64,000 bases of DNA, from positions 2,364,980 through 2,428,979 of the forward strand of contig NZ_CP013244.1 in NCBI RefSeq assembly GCF_001679665.1, given 5' to 3'. The stretch is from Candidatus Viadribacter manganicus. GTDB taxonomy: Bacteria; Pseudomonadota; Alphaproteobacteria; Caulobacterales; Aquidulcibacteraceae. Each line of letters opens with the position of its first letter. Position 1 is the stretch's first letter. A program made the translations under genes and the position numbers. Positions 45,165 to 53,624 of the stretch are shown one piece after another. The notes below the pieces were generated by a model. It saw only the letters and a program-made list of their open reading frames with translations. It did no database searches and was not told the DNA's origin.

Positions 45165-45485
45165 GTGGCCACCAACAAAGTTTCCGACGATAGTTTCGAA
45201 GCCGACGTGCTGAAATCAGGCCGTCCGGTCCTCGTGGACTTCTGGGCGGAATGGTGCGGCCCGTGCAAGCAGATCGGACCGGCTCTTGAAGAGATCGCCG
45301 CCGAAATGGGCGATCGCGTTCAAGTCGTGAAGCTCAACATCGATGACAATCCGATGACGCCTGGCCGCTACGGCGTGCGAGGCATCCCGACGCTCATGGT
45401 GTTCAAGGACGGCAAGGTCGCCTCGACGAAAGTCGGCGCCATGCCGAAGTCCAAGATCGTCGAGTGGCTGAACGAGAGCGTCTAA
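45165..45485 (+). CDS. trxA: Thioredoxin
   Basis: A 106-residue cytosolic redox protein with the active site WCGPC (Cys31, Cys34) in DFWAEWCGPCKQ and the cis-Pro in GIPTLMVFKDG. It reduces protein disulfides, including ribonucleotide reductase. The start is GTG at 45165 with AAGGAGCAAG upstream. Its stop overlaps that of the convergent folC. Confidence 0.97.
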   Translation: MATNKVSDDSFEADVLKSGRPVLVDFWAEWCGPCKQIGPALEEIAAEMGDRVQVVKLNIDDNPMTPGRYGVRGIPTLMVFKDGKVASTKVGAMPKSKIVEWLNESV

Positions 45486-46768
45486 GCGTTCTCGGCCGCC
45501 AGCGCTTCGGCGGCCAGCAAAAACGATCCACAGATCAGCAAACGCGGCGCAGGCAACTGCGCCGCGTTTTGCATGGCTTCGCGGAGTGAGGCCGCAGTCG
45601 CGACGTCCCGGCCAAGCTGATCCCCAAGGGCCGCCATCTCATCGAGTGATGTGTGATCCTCCGCGAGGGGCACGGTGATGATGTGATCGGCGCCGGCGGC
45701 AATTGCGGTGATGAAGCTATGGGCATCTTTGCGCTTGCGGAGGCCGACTATGGCGATATTCACGCCGCCTCGCCGCGCCTTCATCTGCGTGAGGGCGCGT
45801 GCGAGTGCATGCGCTGCATGCGCGTTGTGCCCGCCATCAACCCAAACTTCTCCCCCCAGATCGCGCACGAGTGCGCTGAACGCGCCGCGCGTCAGCGGCT
45901 GCAGCCGGCCGGGCCACTGCGCATTCGCGACGCCTGCTGCGAACGCAGCGTCCTCCAATTGCACAGCATTCGAAAACAACAACGCCGCACACGCCAGGCC
46001 TGCATTGTCGATCTGATGCTGTCCCTGAAGCGAAGGCAGCGGCAAGTCGAGCGCGCGCGTTTCTGTTTGAACGACCAATCGACCGTGGCTGGCGTAAGCG
46101 TCCCACTCGACGCCGCAGCGAAATAGCGGGGCGCCGATTTCCTCCGCTCGCGCTTCAATCACCGCCATCGCCTCCGGCGCTTGCCGCGCTACGATCGCCG
46201 GCGCCGCAGATTTTAGAATGCCCGTTTTGTGTGAAGCGATTTCCGCTAATGTCGCGCCCAGCGCATCCTGGTGATCAAGCCCAATTGGCGTGATGACACT
46301 CGCTGCGGGGCCCTCGATCACGTTGGTGGAATCATCGCGACCGCCCATGCCGGTTTCAACGAGCGCGAGGCTGGCGTGATATTCGTGAAAGAGTTGAAAC
46401 GCGGTTGCGACCTGGGCGTCGAACTGCGTGAGCTGTGTTCCTACACGTGCGACGTCTTCTGCGATCGCAAACAAGGTCAGGTCGTCAGCAAACCGGCTCG
46501 AAACAACGAACCGTTCGTTTATTTGAAGCAGGTGCGGCTTGGTGAAGGCATGTACTTTAAGATCGGCCGCTTCAACGATCGCGCTCATGAATGCGATCGT
46601 GGAGCCTTTGCCGTTTGTGCCGGCCACGTGAATGACCGGCGGCAAATTGAGATGCGGGGAGCCTAGCGCTTCTAGCGCGTTGCGCAGTGTGTTGAGATCG
46701 AACGGTTTGCCGTGCCCGAACTCGGGACCAAAAAGCTCGGTGAATCGCTTTTGAACGGGATCGTCCAC
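45482..46768 (-). CDS. folC: Bifunctional folylpolyglutamate/dihydrofolate synthase
   Basis: A 428-residue Mur-ligase-like enzyme that adds glutamate to dihydropteroate and to folates. The P-loop is VAGTNGKGSTIAF, with ETGMGGRDDSTNV, LDHQDALG and the C-terminal WVDGGHNAHAA. It is the last gene of the trpFBA-accD-folC unit, 13 bases downstream of accD. The ATG at 46768 gives the usual length. Confidence 0.95.
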   Translation of the reverse strand: MDDPVQKRFTELFGPEFGHGKPFDLNTLRNALEALGSPHLNLPPVIHVAGTNGKGSTIAFMSAIVEAADLKVHAFTKPHLLQINERFVVSSRFADDLTLFAIAEDVARVGTQLTQFDAQVATAFQLFHEYHASLALVETGMGGRDDSTNVIEGPAASVITPIGLDHQDALGATLAEIASHKTGILKSAAPAIVARQAPEAMAVIEARAEEIGAPLFRCGVEWDAYASHGRLVVQTETRALDLPLPSLQGQHQIDNAGLACAALLFSNAVQLEDAAFAAGVANAQWPGRLQPLTRGAFSALVRDLGGEVWVDGGHNAHAAHALARALTQMKARRGGVNIAIVGLRKRKDAHSFITAIAAGADHIITVPLAEDHTSLDEMAALGDQLGRDVATAASLREAMQNAAQLPAPRLLICGSFLLAAEALAAENA

Positions 46769-46781
46769 GATTGGGTAGGCG

Positions 46782-47762
46782 CTACTCCGCGGCCTTTGCG
46801 CGAGGCGGCGCGGCTTGCTTCGGCGGTTTGCGCTTGCCTTTGCTGGGCGCGTCTTCCGCTGCAGCTTCGGCGAAATCCACCGTCTCGCCGCTATCGCCCT
46901 GCACCGCCGCTCGCTTGTGCATCAAAACGGAGAGCAGGGTGGCGATCGTTGCCTTCAGCTTACGGCGATCGACGACCATATCGACCATGCCCTTGTCGAG
47001 AAGGTATTCGGAACGCTGGAAGCCTTCCGGCAATTTCTGGCGAATGGTTTGTTCGATGACGCGCGGTCCGGCAAAACCAATGAGTGCGTCCGGTTCGGCA
47101 ATGTGCACATCGCCCAGCATCGCATACGAGGCCGTGACGCCGCCGGTCGTTGGATCGGCCAACACTACGAGATAGGGCAGGCCGGCTTCGCGCAGCATTT
47201 GGATCGCCAGCGTCGTTCGCGGCATCTGCATCAGAGAGAGAATGCCTTCCTGCATCCGCGCGCCGCCCGATGAAGTGACCATCACCATTGCGGCATTGCG
47301 GCGGATAGCGGCCTCGGCCGCTGCGATGAAGGCTTCGCCAGCGGCCATGCCGAGCGAGCCGCCCATGAATTCGAAATCTTGTACCAGCACCACAGCGTGG
47401 GCGCCGCCGATACGGCCATAACCTGCCGCCATGCAATCTTCGCGCTGCACTTTCGCGCGCGCTGACTTTAAACGGTCCGCGTACTTCTTATCGTCTTTGA
47501 ACTTCAGCGGGTCGGGTGTGACCTTCGGCAGAGGGATCGTCTGCCACGCTTGTTCGTCGAACATGATCTTGAAGCGCGCGTCCGGCCCGATGCGCATGTG
47601 AAAGCCCGACGGCGTAACCCAATCGGCGGCTTCCAGTTCAGCTCGATAGATCAACTCGCCCGAAAGCGGATCCTTGATCCAAAGGTTGTCCGGCGTCTCG
47701 CGAACATCGTCCGGCTTCTTTTTGGAAAGACCGGGCCGCGCGAAATTCGACAGCCAATTCAT
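46782..47762 (-). CDS. accD: Acetyl-CoA carboxylase carboxyltransferase beta subunit, zinc ribbon lost
   Basis: A 326-residue subunit that with AccA transfers carboxyl from biotin to acetyl-CoA, the first step of fatty-acid synthesis. The crotonase-fold core is complete: [26 protein letters not shown] and [12 protein letters not shown]. The N-terminal region, where most AccD carry a CX2C...CX2C zinc ribbon, reads [19 protein letters not shown] then [11 protein letters not shown], with no cysteine; the first Cys is at about residue 109. The C-terminus is Ala/Lys/Pro-rich. Its ATG overlaps the trpA stop by four bases. Confidence 0.95.
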   Translation of the reverse strand: MNWLSNFARPGLSKKKPDDVRETPDNLWIKDPLSGELIYRAELEAADWVTPSGFHMRIGPDARFKIMFDEQAWQTIPLPKVTPDPLKFKDDKKYADRLKSARAKVQREDCMAAGYGRIGGAHAVVLVQDFEFMGGSLGMAAGEAFIAAAEAAIRRNAAMVMVTSSGGARMQEGILSLMQMPRTTLAIQMLREAGLPYLVVLADPTTGGVTASYAMLGDVHIAEPDALIGFAGPRVIEQTIRQKLPEGFQRSEYLLDKGMVDMVVDRRKLKATIATLLSVLMHKRAAVQGDSGETVDFAEAAAEDAPSKGKRKPPKQAAPPRAKAAE

Positions 47763-48586
47763 GCGGGTGTTCCTTCAAGTTCACGCGCTGAGCGCACAGC
47801 TTCGCTCAATTGAGCGACCTTACGCAAGACACGTTCAACCGCTTGGGGTGTCGGCCCGGCGGCAATCTCGTCCACAAAAGCAGAGCCAACGACGACGGCG
47901 TCCGCGGTTAAAGCAATTGCGCGGGCCGCTTCCGGCTCGCGCACGCCGAAGCCGACGGCCAGGGGCAAATCGGTACTACGTTTCAATCGCGCCACCGCGG
48001 CACGCACATCAACCGAGGTCGCGGCGTTGGCGCCTGTGACCCCAGCCACCGAGACATAATACAGAAAACCAGAAGCCCCGGCGAGCACCTTGGTTAACCG
48101 GTTACTATCCGTTGTTGGCGTCGCGAGGCGGATAATCGAGAGTCCATTGGCGTCAAACGCGGCGCGCAACGGTGTATCTTCCTCCGGCGGCAGATCAACG
48201 ATGATCGCGCCATCGGCTCCGGACTCTTTCATTGCTTTCGCAAACGCATCATACCCCATGCTTTCGATCGGGTTGGCGTATCCCATCAAAATGAGCGGCG
48301 TGTCGGTGTTCGTGGCGCGAAAGCGTTTTGCGAGTTCGAGTGTTTTGCGAAGTGAGCCGCCCGCCTTCAGCGCTCGCAGTGCAGCTTTTTGGATGCTCGG
48401 CCCGTCTGCCATCGGGTCGGTGAATGGAAAGCCGAGTTCGATCACGTCAGCGCCCGCGTCAGGCAAGCCGCGTAAGATCTCGAAGCACGTTTCGTGATCG
48501 GGATCTGACGCCATCACGTACGCCACAAGGCCGGCGCGGCCTTCGCGTTTCAATGATGCGAAGCGGGAGGCGATGCGCGTGCTCAA
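47759..48586 (-). CDS. trpA: Tryptophan synthase alpha chain
   Basis: A 275-residue TIM-barrel subunit that cleaves indole-glycerol phosphate; indole is passed to TrpB. Key blocks are YVMASDPD, the catalytic Glu in [17 protein letters not shown], and the Asp in [10 protein letters not shown]; the phosphate loop is AVGFGVREP. The start is inferred to be TTG at 48586, overlapping the stop of the secreted-protein gene as TTGA; longer ATG frames read into that gene. The 4-base overlaps on both sides indicate coupling. Confidence 0.93.
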   Translation of the reverse strand: MSTRIASRFASLKREGRAGLVAYVMASDPDHETCFEILRGLPDAGADVIELGFPFTDPMADGPSIQKAALRALKAGGSLRKTLELAKRFRATNTDTPLILMGYANPIESMGYDAFAKAMKESGADGAIIVDLPPEEDTPLRAAFDANGLSIIRLATPTTDSNRLTKVLAGASGFLYYVSVAGVTGANAATSVDVRAAVARLKRSTDLPLAVGFGVREPEAARAIALTADAVVVGSAFVDEIAAGPTPQAVERVLRKVAQLSEAVRSARELEGTPA

Positions 48587-49026
48587 CCTGGCTGCGTCCC
48601 GCTGCAACGTGGTGCACGATCCAGCGCAAACCAGATCACAACGACTTCTGAATCGACATCGCTGGCTGGAAACGGGCTGGGAAAAATGTTGAGCACGCGA
48701 CGGCAATTGTTTTCGTCGGTGCGAACCGCGGTCATGCCGCCTGAAACGTAATCGCCTTGACGCCAGCCTTGTTCACCGAGTTGGCCGACATATTGTGCGC
48801 TGATCTCGGTTGAGATGACGCGCGGCATGGTCACGCACGCAATCTCAAAGCGTGTCGTATCCGTGATCGAGGCCGGATACTGGCAATCTTCCGGGATAAT
48901 TGAACCGTCGACGATCTCGAGATTGAGTGAGTCTGGCAGCAGATGTGGTGCGGCGTCTTGCGCGTATGCGGGCGAGGCCGCCGTGAGCGCCATGCAAAGT
49001 CCTGCAATTGCGTGTGCGAGTTTCAA
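48583..49026 (-). CDS. Small secreted protein inserted between trpB and trpA
   Basis: A 147-residue protein with a clear signal peptide (about 22 residues, ending PAYAQ). The mature part has four cysteines (near PEDCQYP, EIACVTM, NNCRRV and PRCSG) that could form two disulfides, and a [18 protein letters not shown] block. The family is unknown. Its start overlaps trpB's end and its end overlaps the trpA TTG start, each by four bases, so it is translated as part of the trp operon. No role in tryptophan synthesis is apparent, and its exported location argues against one. Confidence 0.85.
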   Translation of the reverse strand: MKLAHAIAGLCMALTAASPAYAQDAAPHLLPDSLNLEIVDGSIIPEDCQYPASITDTTRFEIACVTMPRVISTEISAQYVGQLGEQGWRQGDYVSGGMTAVRTDENNCRRVLNIFPSPFPASDVDSEVVVIWFALDRAPRCSGTQPG

Positions 49027-50237
49027 AGTTTCACTCCTAGCGCATCCGCAACGGTGAACACGTCCTTATCTCCACGTCCGCAGAGATTCATGATGAGCAC
49101 GCCACCCTTGCCGATCTCGCGCGCTACATCTCCAACACGCGCTAGCGCGTGGGATGGTTCCAGCGCCGGCAGGATGCCTTCCAATCTGGCGCACAATTTA
49201 AACGCCTCGAGCGCCTCGGTGTCGGTGGCGCTGAGATACTGAGCGCGGCCGATGTCGTTGAGATAAGAGTGCTCTGGGCCGACACCTGGATAATCCAAAC
49301 CCGCGCTGATCGAGTGGCCTTCGAGAATCTGGCCGTCTTCGTTCTGCAAAAGATAAGTGCGATTGCCGTGCAACACGCCTGGGCGCCCACCGCCGATCGC
49401 GGCGCTGTGCTCGAAGCGGTCGTCAATGCCATGACCCGCCGCTTCAACGCCGATGAGGCGTACGCCTTCATCGGCGATGAATGGGTGGAACAGCCCAATC
49501 GCGTTTGAACCGCCGCCGATGCACGCCATCACGGCGTCGGGCAGCCGGCCTTCGCGTTCCAGGATTTGGGCGCGCGATTCGCGGCCGATCACGCTCTGAA
49601 AATCGCGCACCATTTCCGGATAAGGATGCGGACCCGCAGCTGTGCCAATGCAGTAGAACGTGTCGCTGACATTGGTCACCCAATCGCGCAACGCCTCGTT
49701 CATCGCGTCTTTCAGCGTTGCCGCGCCGCTCGTGACCGGGCGTACTTCCGCGCCCAACAGCTTCATGCGGAAGACATTGGGCTTCTGCCGCTCGATGTCG
49801 GTCGCGCCCATGAACACGACGCATGGCAAACCAAAGCGCGCGCAAACGGTTGCGGTCGCGACGCCGTGTTGACCCGCGCCGGTCTCGGCGATGATCCGCG
49901 TCTTTCCCATGCGCAGCGCCAGCTGCACTTGGCCAAGGCAATTGTTGATCTTGTGCGCGCCGGTGTGATTGAGCTCGTCGCGCTTGAAGTAAATCTTCGC
50001 GCCGCCGTGATGTTCAGTGAGCCGCTCAGCGAAATAAAGCGGGGAAGGCCGGCCAACATAGTGCGTCCAGAGGTCGGCCATGATTGCCGCGAACGCTGGA
50101 TCAGCTTGGGCCTCGCGGTAGGCGCGCTCGAGATCGAGGACGAGCGGCATCAGCGTCTCAGCCACGAACCGTCCGCCGTAAGGGCCAAACCGGCCCTCGG
50201 CGTCAGGTAGGTCCTGCCAGTTGCGGCGAGCGTCCAT
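49023..50237 (-). CDS. trpB: Tryptophan synthase beta chain
   Basis: A 404-residue PLP enzyme that joins indole and serine to make tryptophan. PLP-Lys is in HTGAHKINN, with [17 protein letters not shown] and the C-terminal LSGRGDKD equivalent (NLCGRGDKD). Also present is [14 protein letters not shown] at the N-terminus. The ATG at 50237 follows trpF after 32 bases. It is the second gene of the trp unit. Confidence 0.97.
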   Translation of the reverse strand: MDARRNWQDLPDAEGRFGPYGGRFVAETLMPLVLDLERAYREAQADPAFAAIMADLWTHYVGRPSPLYFAERLTEHHGGAKIYFKRDELNHTGAHKINNCLGQVQLALRMGKTRIIAETGAGQHGVATATVCARFGLPCVVFMGATDIERQKPNVFRMKLLGAEVRPVTSGAATLKDAMNEALRDWVTNVSDTFYCIGTAAGPHPYPEMVRDFQSVIGRESRAQILEREGRLPDAVMACIGGGSNAIGLFHPFIADEGVRLIGVEAAGHGIDDRFEHSAAIGGGRPGVLHGNRTYLLQNEDGQILEGHSISAGLDYPGVGPEHSYLNDIGRAQYLSATDTEALEAFKLCARLEGILPALEPSHALARVGDVAREIGKGGVLIMNLCGRGDKDVFTVADALGVKL

Positions 50238-50269
50238 GGGGAGGGTGTACGGACTTTCGGGGGCCAGAC

Positions 50270-50905
50270 TTAGGCCGAGCGGGCGGCTGCCAGAAACTCA
50301 GCGATTTTGAGGGGGTCCTTTAGGCCCGCTGAGGCCTCCACGCCAGAGGAGACGTCCACCGCGGCGGCTCCAGAGGCAGATACCGCCTCTGCCACATTGG
50401 CTGGGGTTAGCCCGCCTGAGAGCATCCAGGGCCGCCCGAACCGCCGTCCGGCCAGGATTTGCCAGTCGAAGGCCAGGGCGTTGCCTCCGGGCAGTCCACC
50501 CGGCGGTGGTTTGGCGTCGAACATCAGCATATCCGCCACCGGTTCGAACGCCGCCGCCTGCGCCAGGTCCTCCGGCCTTGCCACGCCAATAGCCTTGATC
50601 AGGCCCCGTTGGGCGTATTGGCGAGCCTGGGCGGTCTTGCCTGGGTTTTCAGACCCATGCAGCTGGATCCAGTCGGGGCCCGCGCATGCCGCCACAGCCG
50701 CGAGCAATTCCTCGTCCGCATCCACGGTGACAACGACGGTTTCGACCTGGCCGCGCGCACGCTCCGCCAGCGCCGCAAGCTTATCGCGTGAGAGGTGCCG
50801 AGGGCTTTTCGGATAGACGACGAAGCCGACGAAGCGCGCGCCGCCGTCGATCGCTGCGTCTAGCGCGCGCGCGTCCGTGATCCCGCAGATTTTGGCTTCG
50901 GCCAT
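50270..50905 (-). CDS. trpF: Phosphoribosylanthranilate isomerase
   Basis: A 211-residue TIM-barrel enzyme of tryptophan synthesis. The catalytic Cys is in [11 protein letters not shown] near residue 6 and the Asp in [12 protein letters not shown]; also [18 protein letters not shown] and [10 protein letters not shown]. The ATG at 50905 is preferred over the TTG at 50914. It opens the unit trpF-trpB-(secreted protein)-trpA-accD-folC. Confidence 0.95.
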   Translation of the reverse strand: MAEAKICGITDARALDAAIDGGARFVGFVVYPKSPRHLSRDKLAALAERARGQVETVVVTVDADEELLAAVAACAGPDWIQLHGSENPGKTAQARQYAQRGLIKAIGVARPEDLAQAAAFEPVADMLMFDAKPPPGGLPGGNALAFDWQILAGRRFGRPWMLSGGLTPANVAEAVSASGAAAVDVSSGVEASAGLKDPLKIAEFLAAARSA

Positions 50906-50927
50906 CGCCGCCAAACTAGGCGCAGGC

Positions 50928-51347
50928 CTACTTCTTCAGCAAGTCGCGGATTTCCGTGAGCAGCTTCACGTCCGCCGGCACTTCTGGCGGCGCCGCCGGA
51001 GCGGTTTCCTGCTTCCGCTTCATGGAATTCATGCCCTTGATGATCAAGAACATCACCCAAGCGACAATTGCGAACTTCAGCACGGCGGTTAGGAATTTGC
51101 CGTAGGCAAACACTGCGCCTTGCTCACGCGCGGCGTCCAAGGTGGCCGCTGTCACGGCATCCGAAAGCGGGATGAAGTAGTTTGAGAAATCGAGCCCGCC
51201 AGTCACCGCGCCGACGAGTGGCATGATCATGTCGTCGACAAGCGATGACACGATGGTCCCGAACGCAGCACCGATGATCACGCCGACCGCGAGATCGACG
51301 ACGTTTCCTTTAAGGGCAAATTCCCGGAACTCTTTCAGCATCGACAT
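50928..51347 (-). CDS. mscL: Large-conductance mechanosensitive channel MscL
   Basis: A 139-residue inner-membrane channel that opens on extreme turgor. The N-terminal amphipathic segment [19 protein letters not shown] and TM1 [16 protein letters not shown] with the gate Gly/Val pattern are typical. A second helix ([15 protein letters not shown]) and a charged C-terminal bundle ([11 protein letters not shown]) follow. The ATG at 51347 is chosen over a longer upstream frame. It is in the same direction as trpF with a 22-base gap, but co-regulation is uncertain. Confidence 0.96.
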   Translation of the reverse strand: MSMLKEFREFALKGNVVDLAVGVIIGAAFGTIVSSLVDDMIMPLVGAVTGGLDFSNYFIPLSDAVTAATLDAAREQGAVFAYGKFLTAVLKFAIVAWVMFLIIKGMNSMKRKQETAPAAPPEVPADVKLLTEIRDLLKK

Positions 51348-51529
51348 AGGCGCGCTCCGCTCGTTTGGAGGTCCGTCCGTCGCACGCTTCGGCGCGCAAT
51401 TCCAGTCGCGTTGAGGTTGACGCTGGGAGCTCGCTTTCGAAACTTGCAGTTGGGTCAGGGGGGGGAGCCAGTCAGTGAAGCTCGGCGTACTTTGGCGCGT
51501 TATTAGGCCGGATCGCGGGCCGCTCTTTA

Positions 51530-51700
51530 GTGATTGTTGGCGTCGTCGTTTCGCTTGCGAGTGATTTCGCCAGCTTCCTTGGCAACATCGCCTCTCCAAC
51601 AATTTTGGTTTGGCCGGCGGCGGGCCTTGCGTTGCTGTTGGCGTGGTTTTGTTTTCTTAGCCTTCGCGCCGCCCAGATCGTATCGGCACAACGTTATTGA
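51530..51700 (+). pseudogene. Possible MASE1-like N-terminal remnant
   Basis: A 56-residue open frame (GTG at 51530) reads [15 protein letters not shown] and [14 protein letters not shown], like the first helix of the MASE1 sensor domain ([11 protein letters not shown]), then ends at 51700 after overlapping the end of the HWE kinase gene. No signalling domain follows. The gene-free stretch 51348-51656 holds this and a run of eight G near 51460-51467. It could be a decayed sensor gene, or coincidence. Confidence 0.3.
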
Positions 51701-53114
51701 GCAGGCGCTCGAGCGCGTTGACGACTTGCTCTTGCGTGAACGGCTTTTCCACGATCAACGCGTCGTCGTATCCGGAGGGCAGCGCCTCGCGGCCATAACC
51801 CGTCACAAACGCGAACGGAATCTGCCGCGCCTTCAAGGTATCGACGATTTGGTCGACGCGCCGCCCCGCTAGATTGCCATCAACGAGCGCCGCATCGACG
51901 TTCTCATCCGTCGCCATTCGCAATGCTGTCTCTGCGCTTTGAGCGGGCCCCGCGACGGTGCAACCGGCGTCTTCGAGATAGTCGATCAGGACCATCCCGA
52001 TCAGCGGTTCGTCTTCAATGATCATAATCCGCCGGCCTTCGATGCCGTTGCCTGGCGTCGGCAAGTGCGTGCGCACATTGGCGTCTCGCGCCAGCGCACC
52101 GATTGGAAGCGGTAGTTCAGGCAGAGGCAGCGTGATCTCGCACGTTACGCCCGACTCGGCGTAGTTGACCTTCACTTCGCCGGAGTGCGCGCGAAGGCTA
52201 TTTTCAATCAAAACCGAACCAAAGCCCTGGGTGGTCGGCGCCGCCACAGGCGGCCCGCCACTCTCTTGCCAGAGCAGTTTCAGGTTGCGCCCATTGTGCA
52301 TTTGGATTTGCCACGTGACGCCGACGCGGCCGGTTGGCGCGCTCAGAGCGCCATGCTTGCGCGCGTTCGTGCCGAGTTCGTGCAGAACCAAGGCCAAGTG
52401 CAGCGCAGGCGGAGCTTCCAGCGTCACTGCAGGTCCGTTCCAGCAGATGCGCGGATCCCGATCGCTGCCGAGCAGCAATTGCTCGCGCACGAGGTCGGTG
52501 ATCTCGGCGCCTTGGAACGAGCAGTCGGTGAGCAAGCCATGGGCGCGCGCAAGCGCCTTGATGCGCCCGTTGAAGCTTTCGACGAAATCGCTCGGTGTCG
52601 CCGCGCGCCGCAACGTTTGCGTTGCGATTGCTTGCACCGTCGCCAGCGTGTTCTTGATCCGGTGATTGAGTTCATCGATCAACAAGCGCTGTGTCTCTTC
52701 CGCGCGTTTGCGAGCGCCGATATCGCGCGCGACTTTCGAGGCGCCAAAGATCCGTCCTGTCGAATCCCGCATCGGGGAGGCGGTCAAGGAAAGCTCGACT
52801 CGTCGGCCGTCCTTGGCGACGCGCACGGTTTCAAAATGCTCGATCCTCTCGCCGCGCGTCAGCCGCGCGATGATTTCCTTTTCCTCATCGAGCAATTCCG
52901 GCGGGATAATCGTTGAGATGTGCTTGCCGACAATCTCATCTTGCTCGTAGCCGAAGATCCGCGCGGCGCCGGCGTTCCAGGAGGTGATGACGCCATCGAG
53001 CGTCTTGGACAGGATCGCATCGTCCGAGTTCGCGACGATAGCCGCCAATCGGGCAGCCATAAGCTCGCTCTCGGATGTCCCGTAGGGCCCAGGCGAATTC
53101 ACGTCGGTACTCAT
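51657..53114 (-). CDS. HWE-family sensor histidine kinase with PAS and C-terminal receiver domain
   Basis: A 485-residue soluble hybrid kinase. Residues about 22-145 are a PAS domain (NSDDAILSKTLDGVITSWN). The HWE kinase core follows, with the His in DELNHRIKNTLATVQ, the N-box LHELGTNARKHGAL and WQESGGPP. Residues about 360-475 form a receiver: MIIEDEPLIG, the phospho-Asp in AALVDGNLAG, FVTGYG and VEKPFT. HWE kinases often control the general stress response (PhyR-type), but no PhyR or EcfG gene is here. It lies downstream of ihfB. Confidence 0.92.
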   Translation of the reverse strand: MSTDVNSPGPYGTSESELMAARLAAIVANSDDAILSKTLDGVITSWNAGAARIFGYEQDEIVGKHISTIIPPELLDEEKEIIARLTRGERIEHFETVRVAKDGRRVELSLTASPMRDSTGRIFGASKVARDIGARKRAEETQRLLIDELNHRIKNTLATVQAIATQTLRRAATPSDFVESFNGRIKALARAHGLLTDCSFQGAEITDLVREQLLLGSDRDPRICWNGPAVTLEAPPALHLALVLHELGTNARKHGALSAPTGRVGVTWQIQMHNGRNLKLLWQESGGPPVAAPTTQGFGSVLIENSLRAHSGEVKVNYAESGVTCEITLPLPELPLPIGALARDANVRTHLPTPGNGIEGRRIMIIEDEPLIGMVLIDYLEDAGCTVAGPAQSAETALRMATDENVDAALVDGNLAGRRVDQIVDTLKARQIPFAFVTGYGREALPSGYDDALIVEKPFTQEQVVNALERLLNNVVPIRSGRREG

Positions 53115-53191
53115 AAGCTCACTTGGTTCCCGCCAAATCTGGGGAACAACAGGTGAGGAGGGGTTCGGGTTTCATCGCAGCTGTAAAGAGC

Positions 53192-53482
53192 TTACGGCTC
53201 CTCGCCGCCATTGACCTTCAACCGCAGCTCCTTGCCCGGCTTGAAGAACGGCACCTTCTTGGCCGAGACCTTGACCGTCGCGCCCGTTCGCGGATTGCGA
53301 CCTGTGCGCGCGTCGCGCTTTCGCACCGAAAACGCGCCGAAGCCGCGCAGTTCCACACGTCCGCCCGCCGCCAGCGCCACGGCGATTTCATCCAGCACCA
53401 CGTCCACCGCGTGCTCAATCTCGGCGGCCTTGAGCGGCGCCATCTCTTCTTGAAGTCTGTTGACCAGCTCCGAGCGCAGCAT
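53192..53482 (-). CDS. ihfB: Integration host factor beta subunit
   Basis: A 96-residue DNA-bending protein. The start at 53482 gives MLRSELVNRLQ; the body VELRGFGAFSVRKRDARTGRNPRTGATV and VPFFKPGKELR are diagnostic of IHF-beta rather than HU. With IhfA it makes sharp bends at specific sites. It is the third gene of the cmk-rpsA-ihfB order conserved in proteobacteria, but a terminator separates it from rpsA. Confidence 0.95.
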   Translation of the reverse strand: MLRSELVNRLQEEMAPLKAAEIEHAVDVVLDEIAVALAAGGRVELRGFGAFSVRKRDARTGRNPRTGATVKVSAKKVPFFKPGKELRLKVNGGEEP

Positions 53483-53565
53483 GTGCGATCCCTTGAGTTC
53501 CCCGTAGAGGCGATAGAGGACCGCTAAGCGGCCGCCGTCAACACCCATCCGCTTGAAAACGCCAA

Positions 53566-53596
53566 GAAAAAGGGCCCGACGTTGCCGCCGGGCCCC
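53566..53596 (-). terminator. Intrinsic terminator of rpsA (minus strand)
   Basis: Read on the minus strand, GGGCCCG pairs with CGGGCCC around a ten-base loop, followed by TTTTT. It lies about 30 bases after the rpsA stop and before ihfB. Confidence 0.85.
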
Positions 53597-53624
53597 AAAT
53601 CAACCGCCGGTAGCGGCGTATGTG

